Shown: positions 1 to 9,192, counted from the stretch's first letter. The stretch: 64,000 bases of DNA from Duganella sp. 1224 (GCF_013408245.1 NZ_JACBYS010000009.1:124001-188000), one strand, 5' to 3'. The notes: generated from the sequence alone by a model not told the origin. Numbers and translations are program-made.

Positions 1-2214
1 CGGAATCACCGGATGCGCCAGGCGCAGCACCACTTCCAGCACGCGCAGCAGCGTGTGGCGGGTGGCGCGCTGCTGGCCCTCGGTGCCGCTTTGCACCTGC
101 ACCTTGGCCACTTCCAGGTACCAGTCGCAGTACTCGTCCCAGACGAACTTGTAGATGGCCGAGGCGATGTTGTCGAAGCGGTAGTCTTCGAAGCCCTTGG
201 CCACGTCCAGCTCGGCCTTTTGCAGCAGCGAGATGATCCACTTGTCGGCCGGCGACAGGTCGGCGTCCGAGGCCGAGCAGTCCTTGCCTTCGGTGTTCAT
301 CATCACGAAGCGGGTGGCGTTCCACATCTTGTTACAGAAGTTGCGGTAGCCTTCGCAGCGGCCCAGGTCGAAGTTGATGTTGCGGCCCAGCGAGGCGTAC
401 GAGGCCATCGTGAAGCGCACGGCGTCGGTGCCGTAGGCGGCGATACCTTCCGGGAATTCCTTGCGCGTGGCCTTGGCGATCTTCTCGGCCGCTTTCGGGT
501 TCATCAGGCCGGTGGTGCGTTTCTCCACCAGCGCGTCGACGCCGATGCCGTCGATCAGGTCGATCGGGTCCAGCGTGTTGCCCTTGGACTTGGACATCTT
601 CTGGCCCTGCGAATCACGCACCAGGCCGTGCACGTACACGGTTTCAAACGGTACCTTGCCGGTGAAGTGCGCGGTCATCATGACCATGCGCGCCACCCAG
701 AAGAAGATGATGTCGAAGCCGGTCACCAGCACCGACGACGGCAGGAAGGCCTTGATGTCCGGCGTTTCTTGCGGCCAGCCCAGGGTCGAGAACGGCACCA
801 GCGCGGACGAGAACCAGGTGTCCAGCACGTCGTTGTCGCGGCGCAGCGGCGCGGTAATGCCCTTGGCGGCGGCCTGCGCCCTGGCTTCGTCCTCGGTGCG
901 GGCGACGAAGATGTTGCCGGCGTCGTCGTACCAGGCCGGGATCTGGTGGCCCCACCACAGCTGGCGCGAGATGCACCAGTCCTGGATGTTGTTCAGCCAC
1001 TGGTTGTAGGTGGTGCTCCAGTTTTCCGGCACGAACTTGATCTCGCCGCTGGCGACTTTTTCCAGCGCCACTTCGGCGATCGACTTGCCCGGATTGAAGG
1101 TGCCTTCCGGCGCCGGCTGGCTCATGGCCACGAACCATTGGTCGGTCAGCATCGGCTCGATGACCACGCCGGTGCGGTCGCCGCGCGGCACCATCAGCTT
1201 GTGTTTCTTGACTTCTTCCAGCAGGCCCTGGGCTTCCAGGTCGGCGACGATTTTCTTGCGCGCTTCAAAGCGGTCCAGGCCGCGATAGGCGGCCGGCGCG
1301 TCGTCGACGATCTTGGCGTCCAGCGTCAGGATCGACGGCATCGCCAGCTTGTGGCGCTGGCCGACGGCGTAGTCGTTGAAGTCGTGCGCCGGCGTGATTT
1401 TCACGCAGCCGGTGCCGAAGGCCTTGTCGACGTAGGAGTCAGCGATGATCGGGATTTCGCGGCCGACCAGCGGCAGCGTCAGCATCTTGCCGACCAGCGC
1501 CTGGTAGCGCTCGTCGGTGGGATCGACCGCCACGGCGACGTCGCCGAGCATGGTTTCAGGACGGGTGGTAGCCACGGTCAGGTGGCCGCTGCCGTCGGCC
1601 AGCGGGTACTTGATGTACCACATCGAGCCGTCTTCTTCCTCCGACACCACTTCCAGGTCGGACACGGCGGTGCCCAGCACCGGGTCCCAGTTGACCAGGC
1701 GCTTGCCGCGGTAGATCAGGCCTTGCTCGTGCAGGCGCACGAACACCTCGGTGACGACCTTGGAGCGCTCGGCGTCCATGGTGAAGTATTCGCGTTGCCA
1801 GTCCGGCGAGGCGCCCAGGCGGCGCATCTGGCCGGTGATGGTGGAGCCGGATTTCTCTTTCCACTCCCAGACTTTTTCGATGAACTTTTCGCGGCCGAGG
1901 TCGTGGCGCGAGATTTTCTGCGCGTCGAGCTGGCGCTCCACCACGATCTGGGTGGCGATGCCGGCGTGGTCGGTGCCGGGAATCCAGGCGGTGTTATGGC
2001 CCAGCATGCGGTGGTAGCGGGTCAGGCCATCCATGATGGTCTGGTTGAAGGCATGGCCCATGTGCAGGGTGCCGGTGACGTTCGGCGGCGGCAGCTGGAT
2101 GCTGAAAGAAGGTTTGCCGGCGTCGAGGGTGGCGGTGTAGTAACCGCGCGCTTCCCACTCTTGGCGCCAGAACTGTTCAATGTCGGCAGGCTCGAAAGAC
2201 TTGGCTAATTCCAT
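1..2214 (-). CDS. valS: Valine--tRNA ligase (N-terminal 738 residues; C-terminus beyond the window edge)
   Basis: Charges tRNA-Val with valine in the cytoplasm and is a class I aminoacyl-tRNA synthetase. The HIGH signature appears as HMGH at residues 51-54 within PPPNVTGTLHMGHAF, and KMSKS is at about residues 539-543 followed by KGN. The long CP1 editing insertion lies between them. The reading frame is open to base 1, so about 200 residues including the anticodon-binding and coiled-coil end are missing. The start MELAKSFEPADIEQFW is typical of the family, and a TATAAT element lies 33 nt upstream on the same strand. Identification is secure. Confidence 0.97.
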   Translation of the reverse strand, partial: MELAKSFEPADIEQFWRQEWEARGYYTATLDAGKPSFSIQLPPPNVTGTLHMGHAFNQTIMDGLTRYHRMLGHNTAWIPGTDHAGIATQIVVERQLDAQKISRHDLGREKFIEKVWEWKEKSGSTITGQMRRLGASPDWQREYFTMDAERSKVVTEVFVRLHEQGLIYRGKRLVNWDPVLGTAVSDLEVVSEEEDGSMWYIKYPLADGSGHLTVATTRPETMLGDVAVAVDPTDERYQALVGKMLTLPLVGREIPIIADSYVDKAFGTGCVKITPAHDFNDYAVGQRHKLAMPSILTLDAKIVDDAPAAYRGLDRFEARKKIVADLEAQGLLEEVKKHKLMVPRGDRTGVVIEPMLTDQWFVAMSQPAPEGTFNPGKSIAEVALEKVASGEIKFVPENWSTTYNQWLNNIQDWCISRQLWWGHQIPAWYDDAGNIFVARTEDEARAQAAAKGITAPLRRDNDVLDTWFSSALVPFSTLGWPQETPDIKAFLPSSVLVTGFDIIFFWVARMVMMTAHFTGKVPFETVYVHGLVRDSQGQKMSKSKGNTLDPIDLIDGIGVDALVEKRTTGLMNPKAAEKIAKATRKEFPEGIAAYGTDAVRFTMASYASLGRNINFDLGRCEGYRNFCNKMWNATRFVMMNTEGKDCSASDADLSPADKWIISLLQKAELDVAKGFEDYRFDNIASAIYKFVWDEYCDWYLEVAKVQVQSGTEGQQRATRHTLLRVLEVVLRLAHPVIP

Positions 2215-2246
2215 GATATGGCTGATTTAATTTGGGCGAAACAGCC

Positions 2247-2252
2247 ATTATA
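2247..2252 (-). promoter_or_regulatory. -10 element of the valS promoter
   Basis: Read on the minus strand these bases are a perfect TATAAT, placing the transcription start about 25 nt before the valS ATG. No good -35 hexamer is seen at the expected distance, so this is a moderate call. Confidence 0.5.
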
Positions 2253-2343
2253 AATGACGCGGCACAGCATAGCGCCACGCCGGCCGGAAAATTGTTTTGA
2301 TGCAAACAACAGAGAATCCCGCTAACTTATCCGCTAACTCATG

Positions 2344-2375
2344 CGGCCCCGGCGAAGTTGGCTTCGCCGGGGCCG
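2344..2375. terminator. 14-bp GC-rich hairpin after the molybdenum hydroxylase operon
   Basis: A perfect 14-bp stem (arms 2344-2357 and 2362-2375, loop TTGG) begins 7 nt past the stop codon of the Mo-subunit gene. Neither strand has a T-run after the stem, so it may be a weak or Rho-assisted terminator or an mRNA 3' stabiliser. It sits between the ends of two minus-strand transcription units. Confidence 0.45.
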
Positions 2376-2381
2376 TTGCCG

Positions 2382-4505
2382 TCAGGCGGACCGGATGTGC
2401 TCGGCCGAGAGGGGGAGTTGGCGGACGCGCTTGCCGGTGGCGGCGAACAGGGCGTTGGCGACGGCCGGGCCGATCAGCGCCGTGGCCGGTTCGCCGATGC
2501 CGCCCGGCTTCTCGGTGCTCGGCACCAGCGTCACGTCGATCTTCGGCATCTCGTTCATGCGCAGCACCGGGTAGTCGTGGAAGTTGGTCTGCTGTACCCG
2601 TCCCTTGTCCAGCGTGATTTCCGCGCCCAGCGCTGACGACAGCCCGAAGGCGATGCTGGACTGGATCTGCGCCTCCACCGTGTCCGGATTGATCATGTGG
2701 CCCAGGTCGGCCGCCACCCACACGTGATGCACCTTGATGGCCTGGTCCTTGTCGACCGAAATCTCGGCCACCTGCGCCATGTAGGTGTCATAACCTTCCA
2801 TCAGCGCGATGCCGCGGTGGTGGCCCTTGGGCAGCGGCTTGCCCCAGCCGGACTTTTCCGCCGCCAGCTTCAGCACCTTGGCAAAGCGCGGCTGCTGGCC
2901 CAGCAGCGCCAGGCGGAACTGGTACGGGTCCTTGCCGGCCGCCGCCGCCATCTCGTCGATGAAGCTCTCGTTGGCGAAGGCGTTCAGCGCATGGCTGACC
3001 GAGCGCCAGTAGCCCACCCGCAGGCCGCTGTCATGCTCGATCAGCTCCTGCGTCATGTTGGGGATGTCGTAGCCGACCACCGCCGCCTCGGCCATGAAGG
3101 GATCGAGCGTGCCCTTGGGCAGGCCGAAGGCGCGCTGCGTGATCGACTGCGAGGTCAACTGCAAGGTCAGCGCCACCGGCTTGCCGCTGGCGTCCAGGCC
3201 GCCGGCCATGCGGTGCAGCGCCATGGGCCGGTAGAAGTCGTGCGTGGTGTCGTCCTCGCGCGTCCACACCAGCTTGACCGGCTTGCCGACCGCCTTGGAA
3301 ATCTCGGCCGCCTGCACCGCGAAGTCATATTCCAGCCGGCGGCCGAAACCGCCGCCGAGGAAGGTGGTCTTGACCGTCACGTCTTCCGGCTTGAGGCCGA
3401 TGGCGCTGGCCACATTGCCCTGCGTGCCTTGCTGGAACTGCGCCGGCCCGATCACCAGGCATTTGCCGTCCTTGTACGAGGCGGTGAAGTTCTGCGGTTC
3501 CATGGTCGCGTGGGCCAGCAGCGGCGACCAGTATTCGGCGCTCAGCTTCTTGCTGGCGCCGTTCAACGCCGCCGTGGCGTCGCCGGTCTTCTTGATCGGG
3601 ATGGTGGCGTCCCTGGCGTTGCGGATGCCGTCCTGCATCGACGCATTGCTGATGCGCGCGACCGGGCCTTCGTCCCATTCGACCACCAGCGCCTCGCGCG
3701 CTTTCTTCGCGCGCCACCACGAGTCGGCCACCACCGCCACGCCGTCGCGGATCTGCACCACGCCGATCACGCCGGGCATGGCCTTGGCCTTGGCGGCGTC
3801 CACCCGTACCGGCTTGCCGCCGATCACCGGGCACTGTTCCAGCGACGCGTACACCATGCCCGGCAGCTTGACGTCGATGCCGTATTCGGCCGTGCCGTTG
3901 ACCTTGTGCGCGGTATCCAGCCGCTTGGTCGGCTTGCCGATCAGCTTGAAGTCCTTGGGCTCCTTCAACGTCACCTTCTCCGGCACCGGCAGCTTTGAGG
4001 CCGCCTCGGCCAGCTCGCCGTAGGTGGCGCTGCGCCCGCCGGGTCCGGTGACCTTGCCGTCCGCCGCGCGCAGCTGCGCCGCGTCGACCTTCCATTTGGC
4101 CGCCGCCGCGTTGACCAGCATGATGCGCGCCTGAGCGCCGGCGATGCGCAGCTTCTCCCAGCCGTCGCGCACCGAGGTCGAGCCGCCGGTGATCTGCGCG
4201 CCCAGCAGCGCGTTGGTGTAGACCGGCGCCACCGGCGCGATCTCCACCTTGATCTTGCGGATGTCCACGCCCAGCTCCTCGGCGATCAGCATCGGCATGG
4301 CGGTGTACACGCCCTGGCCCATCTCGGAGCGCGCCGACAGCAGCGTGATGGTGTTGTCGTCGGCGATGTGGACCCAGGCGTTGGGCGTGTGGAGGGTGCC
4401 GGCCGCCACGGCCTGGTCCAGTTGCGCCGGCAGGAACACGCCCAGCGTCAGGCCGCCGCCGACCACGGCGGTGGTTTTGAGGAACTCCCTGCGATTGGTC
4501 GTCAT
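2382..4505 (-). CDS. Molybdopterin-binding subunit of a xanthine dehydrogenase-family oxidoreductase (isoquinoline 1-oxidoreductase beta type)
   Basis: A 707-residue catalytic subunit of a molybdenum hydroxylase, expected to hydroxylate an N-heterocycle or oxidise an aldehyde. The N-terminus carries a twin-arginine signal (TNRREFLKTT followed by a glycine-rich hydrophobic stretch), so it should be exported folded to the periplasm, as for IorB-type enzymes. The conserved Glu that acts as base is in PGGIGEPAT at about residue 672. The start ATG at 4505 has a GAGGAGA ribosome site; the frame continues upstream but that part overlaps the FeS gene. It lies 10 nt after the 2Fe-2S subunit gene, forming an operon. 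No FAD subunit is present, which is normal for this two-subunit class. The substrate cannot be told from sequence. Confidence 0.9.
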   Translation of the reverse strand: MTTNRREFLKTTAVVGGGLTLGVFLPAQLDQAVAAGTLHTPNAWVHIADDNTITLLSARSEMGQGVYTAMPMLIAEELGVDIRKIKVEIAPVAPVYTNALLGAQITGGSTSVRDGWEKLRIAGAQARIMLVNAAAAKWKVDAAQLRAADGKVTGPGGRSATYGELAEAASKLPVPEKVTLKEPKDFKLIGKPTKRLDTAHKVNGTAEYGIDVKLPGMVYASLEQCPVIGGKPVRVDAAKAKAMPGVIGVVQIRDGVAVVADSWWRAKKAREALVVEWDEGPVARISNASMQDGIRNARDATIPIKKTGDATAALNGASKKLSAEYWSPLLAHATMEPQNFTASYKDGKCLVIGPAQFQQGTQGNVASAIGLKPEDVTVKTTFLGGGFGRRLEYDFAVQAAEISKAVGKPVKLVWTREDDTTHDFYRPMALHRMAGGLDASGKPVALTLQLTSQSITQRAFGLPKGTLDPFMAEAAVVGYDIPNMTQELIEHDSGLRVGYWRSVSHALNAFANESFIDEMAAAAGKDPYQFRLALLGQQPRFAKVLKLAAEKSGWGKPLPKGHHRGIALMEGYDTYMAQVAEISVDKDQAIKVHHVWVAADLGHMINPDTVEAQIQSSIAFGLSSALGAEITLDKGRVQQTNFHDYPVLRMNEMPKIDVTLVPSTEKPGGIGEPATALIGPAVANALFAATGKRVRQLPLSAEHIRSA

Positions 4506-4515
4506 GGTGCTCTCC

Positions 4516-4980
4516 TCAGGCCTTGCGCATGTCGGCGGCGGCGGTCTTGATGGCGGCGCGGATGCGGTTGTAGGTGCCACAGCGGCAGATGTTGCCGCTC
4601 ATGGCGTTGTCGATGTCGGCGTCGCTGGGATTCTTGTTGGTGCGCAGCAGCGCGGCCGCGCTCATCAACTGGCCGGACTGGCAGTAGCCGCATTGCGGCA
4701 CATCGTGCGCGATCCAGGCTTTTTGCAGCGGGTGGGAATTGTCCTTGGACAGCGACTCGATGGTGGCCACCTGCTTGCCGGCCACCGCCGATACCGGCGT
4801 CTGGCAGGAACGGATCGGTTCGCCGTCGAGGTGGACGGTGCAGGCGCCGCACAGCGCCATGCCGCAACCGAACTTGGTGCCGGTCAGGCCGATCTCGTCG
4901 CGGATCACCCACAGCAGCGGGGTGTCCGGTTCGGCCTGCGCCTGCACCGCTTTGCCGTTAAGCTTGAACTGTGTTGCCAT
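4516..4980 (-). CDS. (2Fe-2S)-binding subunit, isoquinoline 1-oxidoreductase alpha type
   Basis: A 154-residue electron-transfer subunit that passes electrons from the Mo centre. The plant-type ferredoxin cluster ligands are C39, C44, C47 and C59 (GCGMALCGAC); the second [2Fe-2S] domain has C97, C100, C132 and C134 (QCGYCQSGQ, ICRCGTY). Its length matches the family. The ATG at 4980 follows GAGGAGAA. It is the first gene of a two-gene operon with the Mo subunit and is transcribed away from the crotonase gene at 5065. It lacks its own signal, so it probably travels with the Tat-signal partner. Confidence 0.92.
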   Translation of the reverse strand: MATQFKLNGKAVQAQAEPDTPLLWVIRDEIGLTGTKFGCGMALCGACTVHLDGEPIRSCQTPVSAVAGKQVATIESLSKDNSHPLQKAWIAHDVPQCGYCQSGQLMSAAALLRTNKNPSDADIDNAMSGNICRCGTYNRIRAAIKTAAADMRKA

Positions 4981-5064
4981 GTCATTCTCCTCGTTATTAT
5001 CGGAATATATGCATGCCGCGAAGAACAATATATCGTATTTCAATGACAAAAAAAGGAGACTTGC

Positions 5065-5883
5065 ATGATTCCAACACTTGAAGCCGTCAGCCTGGACGTC
5101 GACGGCGCCATCGCCACCGTCCGCCTCCACCGCCCGGACAAGCTGAACGCAATGAACCTTGCCATGTGGCACGATCTGCGCGCGGCCTTTCGCCATATCG
5201 ACCAGACGCCGGCCATCCGCGTCGCCATCCTGGAGGGCGAGGGCAAGGCCTTTACCGCCGGCATCGACCTGCAGATGATGCTGGGCGTCGGCGCCCAGGT
5301 GCGTGATGCGTGCGATGGCCGCACGCGCGAAAACCTGCGTCGCGTGATCCTCGATTTGCAGGACACGCTGAGCAGCCTGGAGCGCTGCCGCAAGCCGGTG
5401 CTGGCGGCCGTGCACGGCGCCTGTGTCGGCGGCGGCATCGACCTGATCTGCTGCGCCGACATGCGCTACTGTTCGGCCGACGCCTGGTTCACCATCAAGG
5501 AAATCGACATCGGCATGGTGGCCGACGTCGGCACGCTGCAACGGCTGCCGCGCCTGGTCGGCGAGGGCATCACGCGCGAGCTGGCCTACACCGCGCGCAA
5601 GTTCGACGCTGCCGAGGCCAGGGAGATGCGGCTGGTCAACCGCGTGTTCGACACGCCGGAGGCCTTGCGCGCCGGCGTGCGCGCGATGGCCGAGCAGATC
5701 GCCGCCAGGTCGCCGCTGGCGGTGCGCGGTGTCAAGGAAATGATCAGCTATGCGCGCGACCACTCGGTCGCCGACGGCCTCAACTACGTGGCCACGTGGA
5801 ACGCCGCCATGCTGCTGTCGGCCGACCTGCAAACGGCCATGACGGCCGCCATGAGCGAGACCGCGCCGGTGTTCAGGGACTGA
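5065..5883 (+). CDS. Crotonase-family enzyme, probably delta(3,5)-delta(2,4)-dienoyl-CoA isomerase
   Basis: A 272-residue enoyl-CoA hydratase/isomerase fold protein. The acyl-CoA oxyanion-hole segments are GKAFTAGIDLQMM (about 61-72) and HGACVGGGIDL (118-127). Three acidic residues, D126, E146 (KEIDIG) and D154 (ADVGTLQRLP), have the same spacing (20 and 8) as the catalytic Asp176, Glu196 and Asp204 known in rat ECH1, which favours dienoyl-CoA isomerase over hydratase. That would assign it to beta-oxidation of odd-position double bonds. An AGGAGA ribosome site precedes the ATG. The gene is divergent from the Mo hydroxylase operon, and its last 11 bases overlap the convergent sensor gene. Confidence 0.85.
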   Translation: MIPTLEAVSLDVDGAIATVRLHRPDKLNAMNLAMWHDLRAAFRHIDQTPAIRVAILEGEGKAFTAGIDLQMMLGVGAQVRDACDGRTRENLRRVILDLQDTLSSLERCRKPVLAAVHGACVGGGIDLICCADMRYCSADAWFTIKEIDIGMVADVGTLQRLPRLVGEGITRELAYTARKFDAAEAREMRLVNRVFDTPEALRAGVRAMAEQIAARSPLAVRGVKEMISYARDHSVADGLNYVATWNAAMLLSADLQTAMTAAMSETAPVFRD

Positions 5884-8800
5884 GATGCCAGGTGTTGCGG
5901 CCGGCGGCCTTGGCGGCGTACAGCGCCAGGTCGGCGCGCTTGTACAGTTGTTCGTGGCTGTCGCCGTCGCGGTAGATGGCGGCGCCGATGCTGGCGCTGA
6001 TTTGGATGACGGCGTCGCCGTGCGGCAGCGGCGCGGCCAGGTTGGCCAGGATGCGCGCGCACACCGGCGCCAGCGCGGCGCTGTCGGCGGGCTGGCTCAG
6101 CAGCACGGCGAACTCGTCGCCGCCCAGGCGGAACGCCCGGTCGGCCTCGCGCACGGCCGCGCGCAGGCGCTCGGCGGTGGCCGCCAGCAGGGCGTCGCCG
6201 GCGTCGTGGCCGTGGGTGTCGTTGACCGGCTTGAAGTGGTCGAGGTCGACCAGCAGCAGCGCGCAGGCGCCGCCGCCGCGCTCGCCCTGCGCCACCAGCC
6301 GCCGCAGGTCGTCGGTGAACAGGCGGCGGTTGGCCAGGCCGGTCAGCGGATCGCCGTAGGCCAGCGTCTCCAGCTGCGCCTGGGTGGCGCGCAGCTCGGC
6401 GGTGCGGGCCTCGACCATCGCCTCCAGTTCGCGCTGGCGGCGCCGCAGGTAGGCGGTGCGCGCCTGGATCAGGCCGGCGCCGGCGGCCAGTGCCAGCGCC
6501 ACCATCGCCACCCGCGCCAGCGGCTGCTGGTGCCAGGCCGGCAGCACCCGCACCGGCACCTCCAGCGCCTCGGCCCAGTCGCCGTTGCGGTTGGAGCCGC
6601 GCAGCTGCAGCACGTAGTCGCCCGGCGGCAGGTTGTTGTAGCTGGCGCGGCGCGAGCTGGCCTCGGTCTGCACCCAGTGATGATCGAAGCCCTTGAGCTG
6701 GTAGGTGTAGCGGTTGCGCTCCGGCGCCGAGTAGTCGAGCGCGGCGAATTCCACCGAGAAACCGCGCTCGCGGGCGGCGGTGCTCACGGTCAGCGGCGGC
6801 GCCTTGGCGCCCAGGCCGGCGTTGTAGGGGCCGACCGGGATTTCCTTGTCGTTCAGCAGGATGCGGGTGACCGCCATCGGCGGCTGGTAGTGCCAGCCGC
6901 TCAGCGCCTGCGGCCGCACCACCGTCAGGCCGGACAGGCCGCCGAACACCAGTTCGCCGGCGCCGGTGACGGCGCCGGAGTTGGCCCAGTAGGTGCCGAC
7001 CTGCACCCCCTCGCCGGGGCCGAGCGGCAGGATCGCCAGCGTGCGCGGATCGATGCGCGCCAGGCCGGCGTCGGTGCTGGCCCAGACCATGCCCTGCTGG
7101 TCCTGCAGCAGCTTGTTGGCGCCGCTGTCGGGCAGGCCCTGGCGGATGCCGAGGCGCCGGAAGCGGCGCCGGCCGTCGGCGTCGGTGCGCTCCAGGATGA
7201 CGATGCCGGTGCCGAAGTTGGACAGCCACAGCCGGCCCTGGCGGTCGATCAGCAGCGACGACACATAGCCGGGCGGCAGCCGGTCCGGCGTGCTCAGATC
7301 GGTCGGGATCACCTCCACCGCGTCCGGCGCCAGCCGCGCCAGCCCGGTGCGGGTGCCGACCCAGACGTCGTCGCCGGCCGCCAGCACGGTGGTCACGCGC
7401 GGATCGCCCAGGCTTTTGCCTTCGTGGCGCAGCAGCCGCAGCGGGCCGTCGGCCGGCAGCTCGAACCCCCACAGGCCGTCCATGCCGCCCATCCACAGCG
7501 TGCGGCCGCGAATGGCCAGCGCCCAGACCTCCTCCTCGTCGCGCGGCGGCAGCGTGATGTGGCGCGCGCGGCTTTGGCCGGCGTCGATGCGGAACAGGCC
7601 GTGCTGGGTGCCCAGATAGGTTTCGCCGTCGGGGCCGGCGACGCTGGTCAGCACGCGGCCCGGCGGCAGGCCGGCGTTGGCCGCCAGTTGGCCGCTGTAG
7701 CCGTGGTGGGGATCGATCAGCTCGACGCCGCCGCTGATCATGCTCAGCCACAGCTTGCCGTCGGCCGCGTCCATCACGCTGGTCACGCTCAGCTGGCCGC
7801 CGCGGCCGGGCGCCAGGTGGCGGATGGTGGCCACCGCGGGCGGCTGCGGCGCGTGCTGGCTGATGCCGACCATGTTGGCGGTGTAGATGATGCCGCTGCG
7901 TTCGCGGAACATGGCCAGCACGTCGTTGTCGGCCAGGCTGTCCGGCGTGTCGCTGCGGTGGCGGATGCGGCGCGTGCTATGGCGCGCCACGTCGAGGATG
8001 ACGATGCCGCCGGTGCCGCCGTCGGTGCCGAACCAGATTTCTCCAGGCGCCGCCTCAACGATGGACGAGATCCGTTCGTTGTGCAGCGTCGGCTGCGGAC
8101 CGCTCTCGGCCACCGCCGTGGCGGCGGCGGCGCCGGGCGCCAGCACGAAGGCGCCGTTGTTGCGGCTGCCGATCCACAGACGACCGGCGCTGTCGTGCAG
8201 CAGGCTGTTGATCGGCAGGCCGGCTTTGCCGCCCAGCGGGATGGCTTGCGCCGGCTGGTCGCGGCGCAGGCGGAACAGGCCGCGCCGGGTGCCGGCCCAC
8301 AGCGCGCCGTCGGCGTCGCGCAGCAGCGCGTCGATGCCGCTGTCGGGCAGCGTGGCGGCGCCATAGGCGTCGCCCAGGCGGGTGAAGCGGCCGTCGGCGC
8401 CCAGATGGTCAAGCCCGCTGCCGGTGGCGATCCACAGGCCGCCCTGACCGTCGTCGGCCATGGCCGCCACGCGCGGGTCGCGAAGGCCGGTCGGGCTGGC
8501 GCGGTAGCGGACGAACTTGTCGCGCCCGGCGTCGTAACGGGCCAGGCCGCCGGAGTTCATGCCGGCCCACAGCCGGCCCTGGCTGTCGAGATGCAGGCTG
8601 ATGATGTAGTTGTCCGGCAGCGCGTCCTCGCGCGCGTCGGCCACGTATTTGAGCGGGCGGTTGCCATCCCAGCGCACCAGCCCGGCCTGGGTGCCGATCC
8701 ACAGGAAGCCGTGGCGGTCCTGGGCGAAGCATAGCCCGCTGCCGAGGTCGGCGTGCACGGTGTGCTTGAACGAGGTGTGGCTCATGCCGGCCCAGCGCTC

Positions 8801-8959
8801 GGCCTGTGCGGCGGTCGCGGCCGATTCGGCGCGCGCCGGCGCAAGCGGACTCAGCAGGCTCAGCAGGCTCAGCAGGCTCAGCATCAGGCACAGCGTGGCG
8901 GCGACGCGCGCGCGGCGCGCCAGGAGGGCGGGGGAGGGATCGGCATTGCTTTGTAGCAT
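5873..8959 (-). CDS. Sensor diguanylate cyclase: Reg_prop beta-propellers, Y_Y_Y domain, TM helix and GGDEF
   Basis: A 1028-residue membrane sensor that should make cyclic di-GMP. An N-terminal signal peptide (leucine/serine repeats ending near APARA) leads into about 13 propeller repeats of the G-x-LW-x-GT-x-x-GL kind, then a Y_Y_Y domain, a TM helix at about 812-834, a short coiled coil and a GGDEF domain. GGDEF is intact at 946-950 and an inhibitory RxxD site (READ, 937-940) lies five residues before it, so the cyclase should be active and feedback-inhibited. The sensing part is periplasmic and the ligand is unknown. The start at 8959 was chosen because the signal peptide follows it; 9019 is an alternative. 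A three-fold 9-bp repeat (8852-8878) encodes part of the signal peptide. Confidence 0.88.
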   Translation of the reverse strand: MLQSNADPSPALLARRARVAATLCLMLSLLSLLSLLSPLAPARAESAATAAQAERWAGMSHTSFKHTVHADLGSGLCFAQDRHGFLWIGTQAGLVRWDGNRPLKYVADAREDALPDNYIISLHLDSQGRLWAGMNSGGLARYDAGRDKFVRYRASPTGLRDPRVAAMADDGQGGLWIATGSGLDHLGADGRFTRLGDAYGAATLPDSGIDALLRDADGALWAGTRRGLFRLRRDQPAQAIPLGGKAGLPINSLLHDSAGRLWIGSRNNGAFVLAPGAAAATAVAESGPQPTLHNERISSIVEAAPGEIWFGTDGGTGGIVILDVARHSTRRIRHRSDTPDSLADNDVLAMFRERSGIIYTANMVGISQHAPQPPAVATIRHLAPGRGGQLSVTSVMDAADGKLWLSMISGGVELIDPHHGYSGQLAANAGLPPGRVLTSVAGPDGETYLGTQHGLFRIDAGQSRARHITLPPRDEEEVWALAIRGRTLWMGGMDGLWGFELPADGPLRLLRHEGKSLGDPRVTTVLAAGDDVWVGTRTGLARLAPDAVEVIPTDLSTPDRLPPGYVSSLLIDRQGRLWLSNFGTGIVILERTDADGRRRFRRLGIRQGLPDSGANKLLQDQQGMVWASTDAGLARIDPRTLAILPLGPGEGVQVGTYWANSGAVTGAGELVFGGLSGLTVVRPQALSGWHYQPPMAVTRILLNDKEIPVGPYNAGLGAKAPPLTVSTAARERGFSVEFAALDYSAPERNRYTYQLKGFDHHWVQTEASSRRASYNNLPPGDYVLQLRGSNRNGDWAEALEVPVRVLPAWHQQPLARVAMVALALAAGAGLIQARTAYLRRRQRELEAMVEARTAELRATQAQLETLAYGDPLTGLANRRLFTDDLRRLVAQGERGGGACALLLVDLDHFKPVNDTHGHDAGDALLAATAERLRAAVREADRAFRLGGDEFAVLLSQPADSAALAPVCARILANLAAPLPHGDAVIQISASIGAAIYRDGDSHEQLYKRADLALYAAKAAGRNTWHLSP

Positions 8960-9001
8960 GAGAGCACTATACCTGAGTGCCGGCCCGCGCTTGTCGGATT
9001 T

Positions 9002-9031
9002 TTGCCACTTTGCGCGCAAGGCGTTTATAAT
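9002..9031 (+). promoter_or_regulatory. Sigma-70-type promoter of the thiamine operon
   Basis: TTGCCA at 9002-9007 and a perfect TATAAT at 9026-9031 are separated by 18 nt. The start of transcription would be near 9038, just before the TPP riboswitch. Confidence 0.7.
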
Positions 9032-9051
9032 CGACGCGCTGCCGCGAGGCG

Positions 9052-9142
9052 GCGAACGCTAGGGGTCCTGCGCCGGTTGTATGGCGCGGGTGAGAAATAC
9101 CCTCCGAACCTGATCTGGATAATGCCAGCGAAGGGAAGCTCA
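9052..9142 (+). ncRNA. TPP riboswitch (THI element)
   Basis: The conserved THI-box parts are present in order: CTAGGGGT at the 5' side, TGAGAAATACCC in the middle, and GAACCTGATCTGGATAATG followed by CCAGCGAAGGGAA at the 3' side. It binds thiamine pyrophosphate and lowers expression of the genes behind it. It lies between a strong promoter and thiC, the standard location. Boundaries are approximate. Confidence 0.95.
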
Positions 9143-9192
9143 GGATGTACGCGCGCACCCATGGTGCGGGTTGCCGTCCCACCTCCTTTGCT

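Noticed and set aside
13..2208. 731-codon open frame on the plus strand
   Set aside because: It is the antisense of valS; the minus strand has clear HIGH and KMSKS motifs, and the plus translation is a His/Gln/Val/Arg-rich shadow typical of GC-rich DNA.
2344..2375. Hairpin as a member of the GGGGTCAG repeat family
   Set aside because: Its stem CGGCCCCGGCGAAG shares no terminal octamer or GTAC core with the other elements; it looks like an ordinary 3' hairpin.
5885..8734. 949-codon plus-strand frame
   Set aside because: Antisense of the propeller-GGDEF gene, whose blades, Y_Y_Y and GGDEF motifs are unmistakable on the minus strand.
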